Source of the DNA: Planctomycetota bacterium
Lineage (GTDB): Bacteria > Planctomycetota > Phycisphaerae > Phycisphaerales > SM1A02
Assembly (NCBI GenBank): GCA_003671025.1
Contig: QWPW01000034.1
Location: 1-34,393, forward strand
Reading direction: 5' to 3'
Length of the DNA stretch: 34,393 nucleotides
Made by a program: the position numbers and the translations under genes. A model generated the notes under the pieces. The model saw only the letters and a program-made list of their open reading frames with translations. It made no database searches and had not been told where the DNA came from. This document shows positions 7,213 through 16,100 of the stretch, in pieces. How positions within the stretch are numbered: position 1 is the stretch's first letter; every line of letters begins with the position of its first letter.

Positions 7213-9942
7213 TCAATAGAAGTTTCGGTCGGCGAGAAGACTCGAACGCGGCGTCATCAATTTCGCCACGGCCGAAGTCCATCCCGTTTGATGCGATGCG
7301 CCGCAACCGCGACCAGTGTCGCCATCGAAGTACTCGTAGAAGTTGAGCAGCTCCTTGAAGGTCGGGTCATTCGCGTATCTCGGATGCATCGCCATCGATG
7401 GACGCACGCCCTTGGCATCGGCGAGGAAGAGCCGACCGACGCGTCGCGCGATCTCATCACCCGCTTGCTGCAGCGTGACTTTCTTGGCGCTGCCCACAGG
7501 GCACTCGATGAGAAAGTCATCTCCGTAGTAGTGATGAAACTTTTGCAAGCTCTCGATGATGAGCATGTTCATGGGCATCCAGATGGGTCCGCGCCAGTTG
7601 GAGTTTCCGCCGAACAATCCGCTGCGGCTTTCCGACGGCTCGTAGCGCACGGTGTACGGCTTGCCCTCGATGTTGATCGTGTAGGGATTGTCCTTGAGAT
7701 CACGGGAAATGCTGCGAACTCCGAAGGGCGAGAGAAAGTGCTTTTCATCGAGCGCCTTCGTGAGCAGGCATTTCATGCGATGTCCGCGCAAAAGCGAAAG
7801 CAATCGTCGTTCGCCGCGACCGGGTTCTTCCCAACGCGAAACGAGCTTGGCCATTTCGGGACGCGCGTGAAGGAACCACTCCAGTCGCTCGCGAAAGATC
7901 GGAAGTGCGGCCAGTGATTCGGGCTCGATGGTTTCGACAGCGAAGAGCGGGATGAGTCCGACCACCGAAAGAATCTTGATCGGTTCGGTGCGCCCATCAG
8001 GCATGTGCATCATGTCGTAATAGAAACCGTCGTTGGCGTCCCACAATCCATCGCGTCCGTTGCCCATCGAACTCATCGCTTCAGCGATCTGCAGGAAGTG
8101 CTCGAAGAACTTGGCGGCCATGTCTTGATAGAGCGGACGTTCATGCGCGAGCTCGATGGCCATGCGCATCATGGTGAGTGCGAACATCGCCATCCAACTG
8201 GTGCCGTCTGCTTGTTGCAGCGTTCCGCCACCAGGCAATGGTTGCGAGCGATCAAACACGCCCACGTTGTCGAGTCCGAGGAATCCGCCTTCGAAGATGT
8301 TGTGACCTGACGAGTCTTTGCGATTGACCCACCACGTGAAATTCAGCAGCAGACGATTGAAGATCGACGCGAGAAAGTCCATGTCGGCGCGACCAGTGCG
8401 GCGACGATCAATTTGAAAGACACGCCATGCGGCCCACGCATGAATCGGTGGATTGACATCACTGAAACTCCACTCATACGCGGGGATTTCGCCCGCAGGA
8501 TGCATGTAGTGATCGGTGAGCAACTTCGAGAGTTGCCCTTTGGCGAACTCCGCATCGATGTTGGCGATGGTGACGCAATGGAACGCCAAATCCCACGCCG
8601 CAAACCACGGGTACTCCCACGTGTCGGGCATGGAGAGCACGCTTGACGCGGCGAGATGACGCCACTGCGCGTTGCGTCCTCGCTTGCGTTCTTTCGGAGG
8701 AGCAGGTTGCAGCGGATCGCCGTCGAGCCAGCGACGCACATCAAACTCGTAGTACTGCTTGCTCCACAACAAACCCGCGTAGGCCTGTCGTTGCACTGCG
8801 CGTTCATCGTCAGTTTCGAGTCCGCGTTGAATCTGCGCCCAGTAGGCATCGGCGTCTGCTTTGCGCGCTGCGAGAACCGTCTCGACATCCGTGACCGCGA
8901 GCGTGCTCGACGCAGGCACGAGCACGAGGTCAATGATCTGACGCGCGCCCGCAGCGATTTCGAGCTGATGCCACGCGCCCATCTTGGTTCCGCTCGACGA
9001 CGCGTTGCATGCCGCGAGATCACCATGAATGATGCGTTGATGAAACGCATCCTTGGCACCGTTCTCGCCGCGCGGTAAACCAAAGTGCCGCTGGGGATTG
9101 GTGTCGTTCTCGGTGAAGAGCATGGTTGGCCCCGAGGCATGCTTGGCCATACGCAATTCCATGTCGACGCACGATCCACCGATCGCCATGCAATGCGCAT
9201 TCACTGTGTGATTGCCCGCGAGCCCGAGCGCAGGCTTGGACACATCGGCGCGCCATGACCACGTGTTGCGAAAGAACAACTGCGGAATCACATGAATCGT
9301 CGCGGCTTCTGGCCCGCGGTTGAGCACCTCGATGCGCATGACGGTTTCATCTTCGCCCTGCTTGGCGTAGGTGACCCACACTTCGAAGAATCGATCCGCA
9401 TCGAGCGCGGCGGTGTCGAGCAATTCGTATTCATCGTCATGCGCGTGACGACGACCGTTCTCGCGCACCAGCGTTTCATAGGGAAACGCGCCCTGCGGAT
9501 AGACATACATCATGCGATTGAACGCATGCGAGGGCAGCGCATCTTGATGAAACCAAATCTCTTTCGCGTCCTCGCCGTGATTGCCTTCGCTGTTGGTCAA
9601 GCCAAACAGGCGCTCTTTGAGAATCGCATCCTTGCCGTTCCACAGCGCAACCGAGAGACAAATGTTTTGATCCTTGTCGCACCAACCCGCGAGTCCGTCT
9701 TCGCCCCAGCGATAGGCGCGACTGCGCGCGTCATCGTGCGGAAACGAATTCCACGCGTTGCCATCCGCTGAGTAATCCTCGCGCACCGTGCCCCATTGAC
9801 GACACGAAACATAGGGACCCCAACGACGCCAGTTGGCCAGCTCGGCATAGTCGTCACGCATGCGATGGACTTCGGCACCGACGAGGCGTTGTGATTTGGC
9901 CAATGCGGACTCGACGGCGGGAGCTGCTGGTGTTTCACTCAT
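7213..9942 (-). CDS. GH63-type glucosidase (MGH1-like)
   Basis: Cytoplasmic-looking glycoside hydrolase of 909 residues with no signal peptide. It resembles the bacterial branch of family GH63 with an (alpha/alpha)6 barrel that removes glucose or similar units from small alpha-glucosides. The amino half (about 1-370) is a beta-sandwich-type domain beginning LANWRRWGPYVSCRQWGTVREDYS. In the barrel the WFAAWDLAFHCV segment (near residue 450) probably holds the general acid Asp, and NSNWRGPIWMPMN (near 780) is the usual late-barrel signature. The ATG at 9940-9942 overlaps the stop of the GH133 gene as ATGA, and AGGAAA sits upstream, so translation is coupled. It is the last gene of the prfB cluster. 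The exact substrate (glucosylglycerate, sucrose-like or oligosaccharide) cannot be read from sequence. Confidence 0.85.
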   Translation of the reverse strand: MSETPAAPAVESALAKSQRLVGAEVHRMRDDYAELANWRRWGPYVSCRQWGTVREDYSADGNAWNSFPHDDARSRAYRWGEDGLAGWCDKDQNICLSVALWNGKDAILKERLFGLTNSEGNHGEDAKEIWFHQDALPSHAFNRMMYVYPQGAFPYETLVRENGRRHAHDDEYELLDTAALDADRFFEVWVTYAKQGEDETVMRIEVLNRGPEAATIHVIPQLFFRNTWSWRADVSKPALGLAGNHTVNAHCMAIGGSCVDMELRMAKHASGPTMLFTENDTNPQRHFGLPRGENGAKDAFHQRIIHGDLAACNASSSGTKMGAWHQLEIAAGARQIIDLVLVPASSTLAVTDVETVLAARKADADAYWAQIQRGLETDDERAVQRQAYAGLLWSKQYYEFDVRRWLDGDPLQPAPPKERKRGRNAQWRHLAASSVLSMPDTWEYPWFAAWDLAFHCVTIANIDAEFAKGQLSKLLTDHYMHPAGEIPAYEWSFSDVNPPIHAWAAWRVFQIDRRRTGRADMDFLASIFNRLLLNFTWWVNRKDSSGHNIFEGGFLGLDNVGVFDRSQPLPGGGTLQQADGTSWMAMFALTMMRMAIELAHERPLYQDMAAKFFEHFLQIAEAMSSMGNGRDGLWDANDGFYYDMMHMPDGRTEPIKILSVVGLIPLFAVETIEPESLAALPIFRERLEWFLHARPEMAKLVSRWEEPGRGERRLLSLLRGHRMKCLLTKALDEKHFLSPFGVRSISRDLKDNPYTINIEGKPYTVRYEPSESRSGLFGGNSNWRGPIWMPMNMLIIESLQKFHHYYGDDFLIECPVGSAKKVTLQQAGDEIARRVGRLFLADAKGVRPSMAMHPRYANDPTFKELLNFYEYFDGDTGRGCGASHQTGWTSAVAKLMTPRSSLLADRNFY

Positions 9943-12083
9943 GCGTTGTTTCCTACCCCTGGCGTTTCACGCGTGGCTGCGTGAACATCGAGCGCCGCAG
10001 TCAAGCCCTCCAACAAACATCCGACGCTCCACGCTTGCATTGGACAACCACGTGATTCATGCGGAGCATCGCCGTCGACGATTTCGCTCAGCGAGCCGAG
10101 CCCGCCATCGCGCAGATGGGTTTCGAGTTCGGTCAAAATCTTTCGCGCGTGTTGCGCCGCGAGCTCGGGTGCATGCAGTCGCTCCGCTTTCAAGAGCAAG
10201 CCCGTAAGAAACGGCCACGCGGTTCCCATGTGATACGCGCCGTCACGCGTGCGTTGATCGCCTTCGTAGCGACCGCGATAGCCCGCGGCATCAGGACCGA
10301 GTGTGCGCACGGCGAGAGGCAGCGCTAAGTTTTTGGTGACGCGCGCCAACGCGCGTGCGCGCCACTCTTGCGGAAGTGGCGAGTTTTGAGCCGCAAGAGC
10401 CCACAATTGGTTTGGTCGCACCGACGCATCATCACCGTCAGGACCATCAAGTACATCATAGAGGCACTCGGTGCTCGGATTCCAAAAGCGCGCGAAGCTC
10501 GACTCCGCGCGCGCGGCGATGGCGATCAACTCTGCCGCATCATTCGCTTGCGCAAGTGTTGGTGCGATCACCGCCATGCGCCGCAGCGCATCGATCCACA
10601 TCGCCGAAAGTTCCACGGGCTTGCCCATGCGCGGCGTGATCACCGCGTCGCCGACCTTCGCATCCATCCATGTCAGTTGCCGACCAACTTCGCCTGCACG
10701 CACGAGTCCATCGCTGTCGATGCCAATGCCGTGACGGGTGCCACGCATGTACCCATCGATGACTGCGCGCATCGACGGCCACAGCTGGCGCATCCACGCG
10801 ACATCGTTCGTGGCATCAAACGTTTGACAGGCCGCGACCAGAAAGCACAACGGCGCATCGGCGCTGTGATACTCGGGCTCTTCACTCTCATCAGGAAAGC
10901 GATTGGGCAACAAGCCATCGCGCATGTGCTCGGCGAATGTGTTGAGCACCGACTGCGCCTCGCGCGCGCGTCCCGTGCACAGCAACAATCCCGGCAGCGA
11001 AATCATCGCGTCGCGTCCCCAATCTTCGAACCAGGGATAGCCCGCGATGATGGTGCGTCCATCGGAGCCATCACGGCGCATGCGCGCGACTACGAACGCA
11101 TCCGCCGCAAGCATGAGCCAGCGCAGCGCATCGGAACTTGCTGCTATTCCCGAGCACGCGACGAGTGCACGATGACGCTCGCGCGTTTCCGACAACAGCG
11201 TCGCTCCATCGGGCGCGTGTGCGAGTCCTTCATCAATGGTGATGACCAACGCACGCGTCTCCCCCGGCGCAATGGTGAACACGGCGTTGAGCGCGTGATA
11301 CGCCGAACTCGAAAAGTCGTAGCCGCGCGCGCGCTCTTGCGCGAGTTGGTGCCGACGCCACCATGTGCCCGCGACACTGAGCGTTGCATGCTCGCCCGCA
11401 ATGAGCAGCGTGCACTTGCTGTTCGCCTGTGCGTTGATCGGCAGCTCGACACACGCATCGCTCGGATGCAGCGCATCGATGGCGATCGTGGGAGTCCACT
11501 GCGCATCGGGGTCGAGATGATGATGATCGCGATGTTCGACAAACACACGCGCAGAAAGCGTGATGGGCTCAGGCGCATCGACGACAGTCCAAATCACCGC
11601 GACGCCGCGCGGCTCACGCAACATCACCACTCGTCGCTCGAGGCGCACGACGGATCCTTGACTCTCGCACTCGAACATCCACGTAGGAATGCCTTCATCG
11701 AGCGCGAATGAAGCAATGTGGCGATGACCCTCGGGATCGATCGAGCCATCGCTCCAACGGCGCGTCGCCAGTGACATACTCACGCGCGCGCCGCTGATTT
11801 CTTCATCAATGAAGGGCACCAACACCCGTCGCGCCACCGGTGGTCGCGCAGCGGCGATGAGCAATCCGTGATAGCGGCGCGTTGCCAGCAAACACGCGGT
11901 GCCGAGCCCGTAGTCGCCGTGACCGTTGGCGATCAGCCACTCGCGTTTCGCGCCTTCAACCACGTCGCTCGCTTGATGTCGATCAAGCACGAGTGAAGGC
12001 AATGGCGTCGCGAGATGCTGAGGCGGGGGCGACGTTTGATCCATGGACTGACAACCATACTTGAAGTGCTCACGATCGCTCAC
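9939..12083 (-). CDS. Amylo-alpha-1,6-glucosidase, glycogen debranching type (GH133)
   Basis: Hydrolyses alpha-1,6 branch points of glycogen-like polymers. The 714-residue product has the N-terminal debranching domain (KREWLIANGHGDYGLGTACL, about residues 46-65) and the (alpha/alpha)6 catalytic domain with the diagnostic GYPWFEDWGRDAMISLPGLL near 348-367 and EYHSADAPLCF near 404-414. Later MGTAWPFLTGLLL is the usual C-terminal barrel motif. The frame opens with GTG at 12081-12083, nine bases after the stop of the ATPase gene; an in-frame ATG at 12044 (13 residues shorter, MDQTSPPPQH) is an equally possible start because both lie upstream of the first conserved residues. No signal peptide, so it acts in the cytoplasm. 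Its pairing with a GH63 enzyme suggests consecutive steps of alpha-glucan use. Confidence 0.9.
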   Translation of the reverse strand: MSDREHFKYGCQSMDQTSPPPQHLATPLPSLVLDRHQASDVVEGAKREWLIANGHGDYGLGTACLLATRRYHGLLIAAARPPVARRVLVPFIDEEISGARVSMSLATRRWSDGSIDPEGHRHIASFALDEGIPTWMFECESQGSVVRLERRVVMLREPRGVAVIWTVVDAPEPITLSARVFVEHRDHHHLDPDAQWTPTIAIDALHPSDACVELPINAQANSKCTLLIAGEHATLSVAGTWWRRHQLAQERARGYDFSSSAYHALNAVFTIAPGETRALVITIDEGLAHAPDGATLLSETRERHRALVACSGIAASSDALRWLMLAADAFVVARMRRDGSDGRTIIAGYPWFEDWGRDAMISLPGLLLCTGRAREAQSVLNTFAEHMRDGLLPNRFPDESEEPEYHSADAPLCFLVAACQTFDATNDVAWMRQLWPSMRAVIDGYMRGTRHGIGIDSDGLVRAGEVGRQLTWMDAKVGDAVITPRMGKPVELSAMWIDALRRMAVIAPTLAQANDAAELIAIAARAESSFARFWNPSTECLYDVLDGPDGDDASVRPNQLWALAAQNSPLPQEWRARALARVTKNLALPLAVRTLGPDAAGYRGRYEGDQRTRDGAYHMGTAWPFLTGLLLKAERLHAPELAAQHARKILTELETHLRDGGLGSLSEIVDGDAPHESRGCPMQAWSVGCLLEGLTAALDVHAATRETPGVGNNA

Positions 12084-12092
12084 CTCACACGC

Positions 12093-13295
12093 TCAAGCGA
12101 GGCGCATTCCTGGCCACGGCCCCGCGAAAAGATGAACGTCCCGCTCATGGACATGAAAGCGCGTGATCGCATGCATCGGCAGATCTTGCGCCTCATGAGC
12201 ATCAACGCGCGCGCGCAGCACTCGGCCATCGGCGCGTTGTGCGATGAGGTCGGTGAAGATGCCCGCTCCTTCGCGCGCGATGAGTTTTGCGTCGAGGACA
12301 ATCGATGGTTCACGCGGCGCGCCCACGCGAATGTGCCACGGACGAATGCCGAGCAACACCGTTCCATCGTGATTCATCCCATCCATTGCTCCATGGATCC
12401 GCTCTGTGAATGCCGGCGCAAACCAACATTGCGTGGTCGCGAGATCGGATGCGTCATCCACGGTACTTCGCGTCAATTGCTCGTCCGTGAGGGTGATGAC
12501 ATGCATGCCAAGGTCATCGACAAGTTGCGCGACTTCGAGATCAATCGGTCGCGACGCGACTTCCGCCGCAGGACCAAACGCACGCACGCGGCCGTTGATC
12601 AACACCAACAGATCATCGGCGATGGCCAACGCGTCGGTGGGATCATGGGTGACCACGATCGTGGTCGCACCGCTTGAACGCTGCACGTCGCGCACCAAGG
12701 CGCGCACGGTGTATCGATTGCCGCGATCGAGATTGGCCAGCGGCTCATCCAACAACGCCAAGCGCGGCGAGCGAATGAACACGCGCGCCACCGCAATGCG
12801 CCGTCGCTCACCCGCGGAGAGCGTCACGGGAGCGCGTGGTAAGAGATGGGTCACGCCAAGCGACTGCGCCAAACTGGCGACACGCGCGCGTTGCACTTCG
12901 CGCGAATCTCCCCGTGAAACCGCGGCAGAATCGAGGTTTTGCGCGACCGTGAGATGTTCATGCAGCGCGCCATCGTCGAAGCTCATCCCGATGCCGCGCT
13001 CGACCGGTGACTGCTGCTTCCAATCGATGTCGTCGAACAGAATGCGTCCCGCATGCGCCGTCTCGAACCCGGCGAGCAACGCAAGCAGCGTGCTCTTGCC
13101 TGCGCCCGAAGGACCGACGATTGCTAACAGTCGGCCTTCTTCGAGCGTGAAATTCACATCGTCGAGTACGACCTCGCCCGCACGCGCAAAGCACAAGCCT
13201 TCGACGCGCAGTGACGCGCGCGAACGTTGACCTAAGGGAACGACCTCGCGCGGCGCGTCGACGCGAACGCCCTCATGTGGCGCGCGCGGAGACAT
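12093..13295 (-). CDS. ABC-type ATPase, MalK/UgpC-like, with altered Q-loop
   Basis: ATP-binding subunit of 400 residues. Walker A is GPSGAGKST (61-69), the signature is LSAGE (159-163, in place of LSGGQ), Walker B is LALLDEP with D183 and E184, the D-loop is ANLD, and the H-loop is VVTHD with H217. The segment that normally reads GMVFQ reads GMSFDD (103-108), so the Q-loop Gln is replaced by Asp. Residues about 240-400 form a MalK-style regulatory region with a TOBE-like motif, VLLGIRPWHIRV. The ATG at 13293-13295 comes three bases after the prfB stop, and GH133 follows, so it lies inside one operon. No permease or binding protein is present in the window. It could power a sugar importer encoded elsewhere; a non-transport role is also possible. 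Confidence 0.85.
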   Translation of the reverse strand: MSPRAPHEGVRVDAPREVVPLGQRSRASLRVEGLCFARAGEVVLDDVNFTLEEGRLLAIVGPSGAGKSTLLALLAGFETAHAGRILFDDIDWKQQSPVERGIGMSFDDGALHEHLTVAQNLDSAAVSRGDSREVQRARVASLAQSLGVTHLLPRAPVTLSAGERRRIAVARVFIRSPRLALLDEPLANLDRGNRYTVRALVRDVQRSSGATTIVVTHDPTDALAIADDLLVLINGRVRAFGPAAEVASRPIDLEVAQLVDDLGMHVITLTDEQLTRSTVDDASDLATTQCWFAPAFTERIHGAMDGMNHDGTVLLGIRPWHIRVGAPREPSIVLDAKLIAREGAGIFTDLIAQRADGRVLRARVDAHEAQDLPMHAITRFHVHERDVHLFAGPWPGMRLA

Positions 13296-13298
13296 CGC

Positions 13299-14406
13299 TC
13301 AGCCACGCTCCGCGCGTCGGCGCTTGAGTTCGGAATCGATGAACGGCGAGACCGCACCATCAAGCACGCTCTGCGGATTGCCCACTTCGTGTCCCGAGCG
13401 ATGATCCTTCACGCGGTTGTCGTAGAAGACGTAACTGCGAATCTGATTTCCCCAGTCGCGCGAAACTTTTCCGCCGGTGGCGGTGGCAATTTCCGCGGCG
13501 CGTCGCTCCTCTTCGAGCAACTCCAACTTCGCGCGCAGCACTTGCATCGCTTGCTTGCGATTCTGCGGTTGATCGCGATAGGTGCTCGCGACCACTTGAA
13601 TTCCCGTAGGAATATGCGTGACACGCACCGCGCTGGCGACCTTGTTCACGTTCTGTCCGCCAGGGCCACTCGCGCGCACGAACGGGCAGATGTCGAGATC
13701 TTTGTCGGGGATGACGAGATCGTTGTCTTCAAACTCTGGGGTCACATCGACGGTGGCGAAACTAGTTTGTCGCTTGCCTTCCGCGTTGAAGGGCGAGACG
13801 CGCGCGAGGCGATGAGTGCCGCGCTCACAACTCATGTAGCCGTAGGCAAACGGCCCCGACACGCGATACGCAACTTCGCTGACGCCTGCTTCGGCGCCCA
13901 TAGTGCGATTGATTTCTTCGATCTTGAAGCCCATCTCTTCGAAGTAGTACAGGTACATGCGTTCGAGCATGCCCGCCCAATCTTCGGCCTCGGTGCCACC
14001 CGCGCCCGCTTGAATGGCCACGAAGCAACTGCGATGGTCGTGCAGACCAGAGAGCAGTGACTGCTGCTCGACTTTTTCCATCGTGTGCTTGAGCGCCCAC
14101 AGTGTGTCGTCGACTTCCTGCAACAGCGCGGCATCATTCGCTTCGCGCGAGAGTTCGTAACCGATCTTCGCGTCCTCGATCATGTTGACCGCGACTTCGA
14201 GCGGCTCAATCTGCGCGCGGATGACCTTGCTCTCTTCGATGGTTTTTTGCGCGGCTTTGGGGTTGTTCCAAAACTCAGGCGCGTTCATGCGGTCGGTGAA
14301 CGCAGCGCGTTCGGCGATTTTTTGATCGTAGTTAAAGAGAGTCGCGGAGCGTCAAAATCCGCGCCTCTAACTCGTCGATCACTGGCTGATGAGCGTCGTA
14401 ATGCAT
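13299..14406 (-). CDS. prfB: Peptide chain release factor 2, with +1 programmed frameshift
   Basis: Terminates translation at UGA and UAA. The main frame (13299-14333) holds the RF2 signatures: SPF of the codon-recognition loop in RVSPFNAEGKRQTSF and GGQ in ASGPGGQNVNKV. It lacks a proper amino end unless a short upstream frame is joined: ATG at 14404-14406, 24 codons (MHYDAHQPVIDELEARILTL, then RDSL), then UAA at 14332-14334. Skipping one base after CUU gives NYDQKIAERAAFTDRM and runs on into the main frame. The result is 368 residues, close to the 365 of E. coli RF2, and the shift falls where E. coli has it (after codon 25). The stop here is UAA rather than the usual UGA. First gene of the prfB-ATPase-GH133-GH63 cluster; divergent from the aminotransferase gene. 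Confidence 0.92.
14331..14337 (-). promoter_or_regulatory. prfB +1 frameshift site CUU UAA C
   Basis: The minus strand reads CTT TAA C at the junction of the short leader frame and the main RF2 frame. CUU followed by a stop and C is the classical RF2 slippery site, at which low RF2 lets the ribosome move +1. I see no AGGGGG-like element in the preceding ten bases (CTCCGCGACTCT), unlike E. coli. Confidence 0.8.
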
Positions 14407-14478
14407 AGGGTCGACGAGTGTAGCGAACAGTCGTTGATGCGTTCTGCACGTAGAGCGTGAACCACTACGATCCCGCGC

Positions 14479-15699
14479 ATGTTCGTTTCGACTCGCATCG
14501 CATCCATGTCTGAATCCGCCACGCTCGCCGTGGGAGCGAAGGCCGCCGCGGCGCGCGCGCGAGGTCACGATGTCATCGCCTTTGCTACGGGCGAGCCTGA
14601 CTTTGATACTCCAGACAACATCAAGCGTGTCGCAATTCATGCTCTCGAGAAAGGCATGACCAAGTACGCGCCCACACCGGGCGACAAGAGTGCGCGTCTG
14701 GCCATCGCGCACAAACTCACGCAGGAAAACGGAATCGAAACATCGTTCGAGCAAGTCACGGTGACCGCCGGCGCCAAGCACGCGATCTACATGGCGTTGC
14801 AAGCAATCGTGGAACCAGGTCGGATGGATGAAGTGTTGTTGCCTACGCCCGCGTGGGTTTCGTACAAGCCGCTCATCGAACTCGCAGGTGCGAAGTGCGT
14901 TGAGATTGCCGGCGCGCGCGAGAACGGATTTCGCATCACCAGCGCACAACTCGCGGCCGCGATCACTCCCAAGACGGTGGGCATCGTGTGGAACTCACCC
15001 TCGAACCCGTGCGGCATCGCGTACCCCGCGAGCGAAGTGCGCGCGCTGTGCGACGTGCTCATCAAGCACGAACGGATCACCATCATCAGCGACGAGATTT
15101 ACGAGAAGCTCATTTACCCCGAGATTTCCCCAGGATTAGCCCACCTTTCGCCGGGCTCGCTCGCGGCGCTTGCGTCGCGCACCATCACCGTCAACGGATT
15201 GAGCAAGAGCTACGCGATGACCGGTTGGCGTGTGGGCTATCTCGCGGCGCCGTTGGCGATGGCCAAAGAGATCATCAAGTTGCAGGGACAGATGACCAAC
15301 TCGATTCCGAGTTTTTTCTATCCCGCGATCGTCGAAGCACTGAGCAACAGCGCCGCCAGCGTTGAAGCGATGCGCATCACGTTCGCCGCGCGAGCGCAAC
15401 TCATGCATCGGGAACTTTCGAGTGTTCCGAAGTTTCACACCGTGGCACCCAACGCAGCGTTCTATGCATTTCCCGATGTGAGCGGGTACTTCGGCACCGT
15501 GAGTCCCGCGGGGGTAACCATCAACAGCGCGCAAAGTTTCGCTGATGCGCTGCTCAACGAGGCGCACGTTGCCGTCGTCCCCGGCGAGGACTTCGGCGCG
15601 TGCGCGCGCGGAAACATTCGTTTGTCGTTTGCGTGCAGCGACGAAAACATTATCAATGGCATCGGACGCATTCGTACGTGGGTCGCGCAATTGAAATGA
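14479..15699 (+). CDS. Class I/II PLP aminotransferase, aspartate-type
   Basis: Transfers amino groups between aspartate (possibly also prephenate) and 2-oxoglutarate, using pyridoxal phosphate in the cytoplasm. The 406-residue length is usual for the 1-beta subgroup of aspartate aminotransferases. Visible motifs are FATGEPDFDTP near residue 35, YAPTPGDKSAR near 63, NSPSNPCG (172-179, substrate Asn region), SDEIYEKL with D205 and Y208 that contact the cofactor, and GLSKSYAMTGWRVGY with K243 as the Schiff-base lysine. A C-terminal arginine in NIRLSFACSD binds the substrate carboxylate in this family. The start is ATG 14479; there is no strong ribosome-binding site. It is transcribed away from prfB across a 72-base gap. 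Exact substrate preference within the subgroup is not certain. Confidence 0.92.
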   Translation: MFVSTRIASMSESATLAVGAKAAAARARGHDVIAFATGEPDFDTPDNIKRVAIHALEKGMTKYAPTPGDKSARLAIAHKLTQENGIETSFEQVTVTAGAKHAIYMALQAIVEPGRMDEVLLPTPAWVSYKPLIELAGAKCVEIAGARENGFRITSAQLAAAITPKTVGIVWNSPSNPCGIAYPASEVRALCDVLIKHERITIISDEIYEKLIYPEISPGLAHLSPGSLAALASRTITVNGLSKSYAMTGWRVGYLAAPLAMAKEIIKLQGQMTNSIPSFFYPAIVEALSNSAASVEAMRITFAARAQLMHRELSSVPKFHTVAPNAAFYAFPDVSGYFGTVSPAGVTINSAQSFADALLNEAHVAVVPGEDFGACARGNIRLSFACSDENIINGIGRIRTWVAQLK

Positions 15700-16100
15700 T
15701 CGGCGGGCGATGTGCGCGCAACCCACGCGCGTTCTGAAAAATTTGCTTCGCGCTGGGCACGATGGAGAATTATCCGAACCAGTGTCCGTGAGCATCGGAG
15801 TGGCACCGAGCGTGACAAGTGAACATTCGTTACTGCATCGCGAGCAGCCGCTGCGCTCGAGTCAATCCCTTTGCACCAGCGCCTCTCGCGCGCTCATGCC
15901 ACCGAGTCGACGAACTTAGTCCCACTGTCTCGCCCGTCGAAGGCGGTCCCGACCGCGCTTGATCAGAGGCGCTACCAAAGACGCTCGTTTGGTTCACGCG
16001 GTCATGGAGCGGGATCGATAGAGGGCTCCGCGATCGGTCGAGCTAGTCGTTGCATTTTTCGTCCGAACAACAATCAACCGCGAGGCCGGGGGATTGCACT
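15700..16100 (+). other. Intergenic leader before the hybrid kinase
   Basis: Four hundred bases without a convincing coding frame. A short inverted repeat ACCAAA/TTTGGT lies at about 15975-15994. A ribosome-binding site GGGGGA sits at 16088-16093, just ahead of the kinase start. I see no clear terminator after the aminotransferase and no SRP, 6S or tmRNA signature. Confidence 0.4.

Noticed and set aside
10368-11711. A 447-codon open frame on the plus strand
   Set aside because: It is antisense to the GH133 gene, has Arg/His-rich composition typical of shadow frames in GC-rich DNA and no recognisable motif.
14407-14949. Upstream part of a 205-codon minus-strand frame ending in the prfB leader
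   Set aside because: It is antisense to the aminotransferase gene; only the last 24 codons, from ATG 14404-14406, form the RF2 leader frame.
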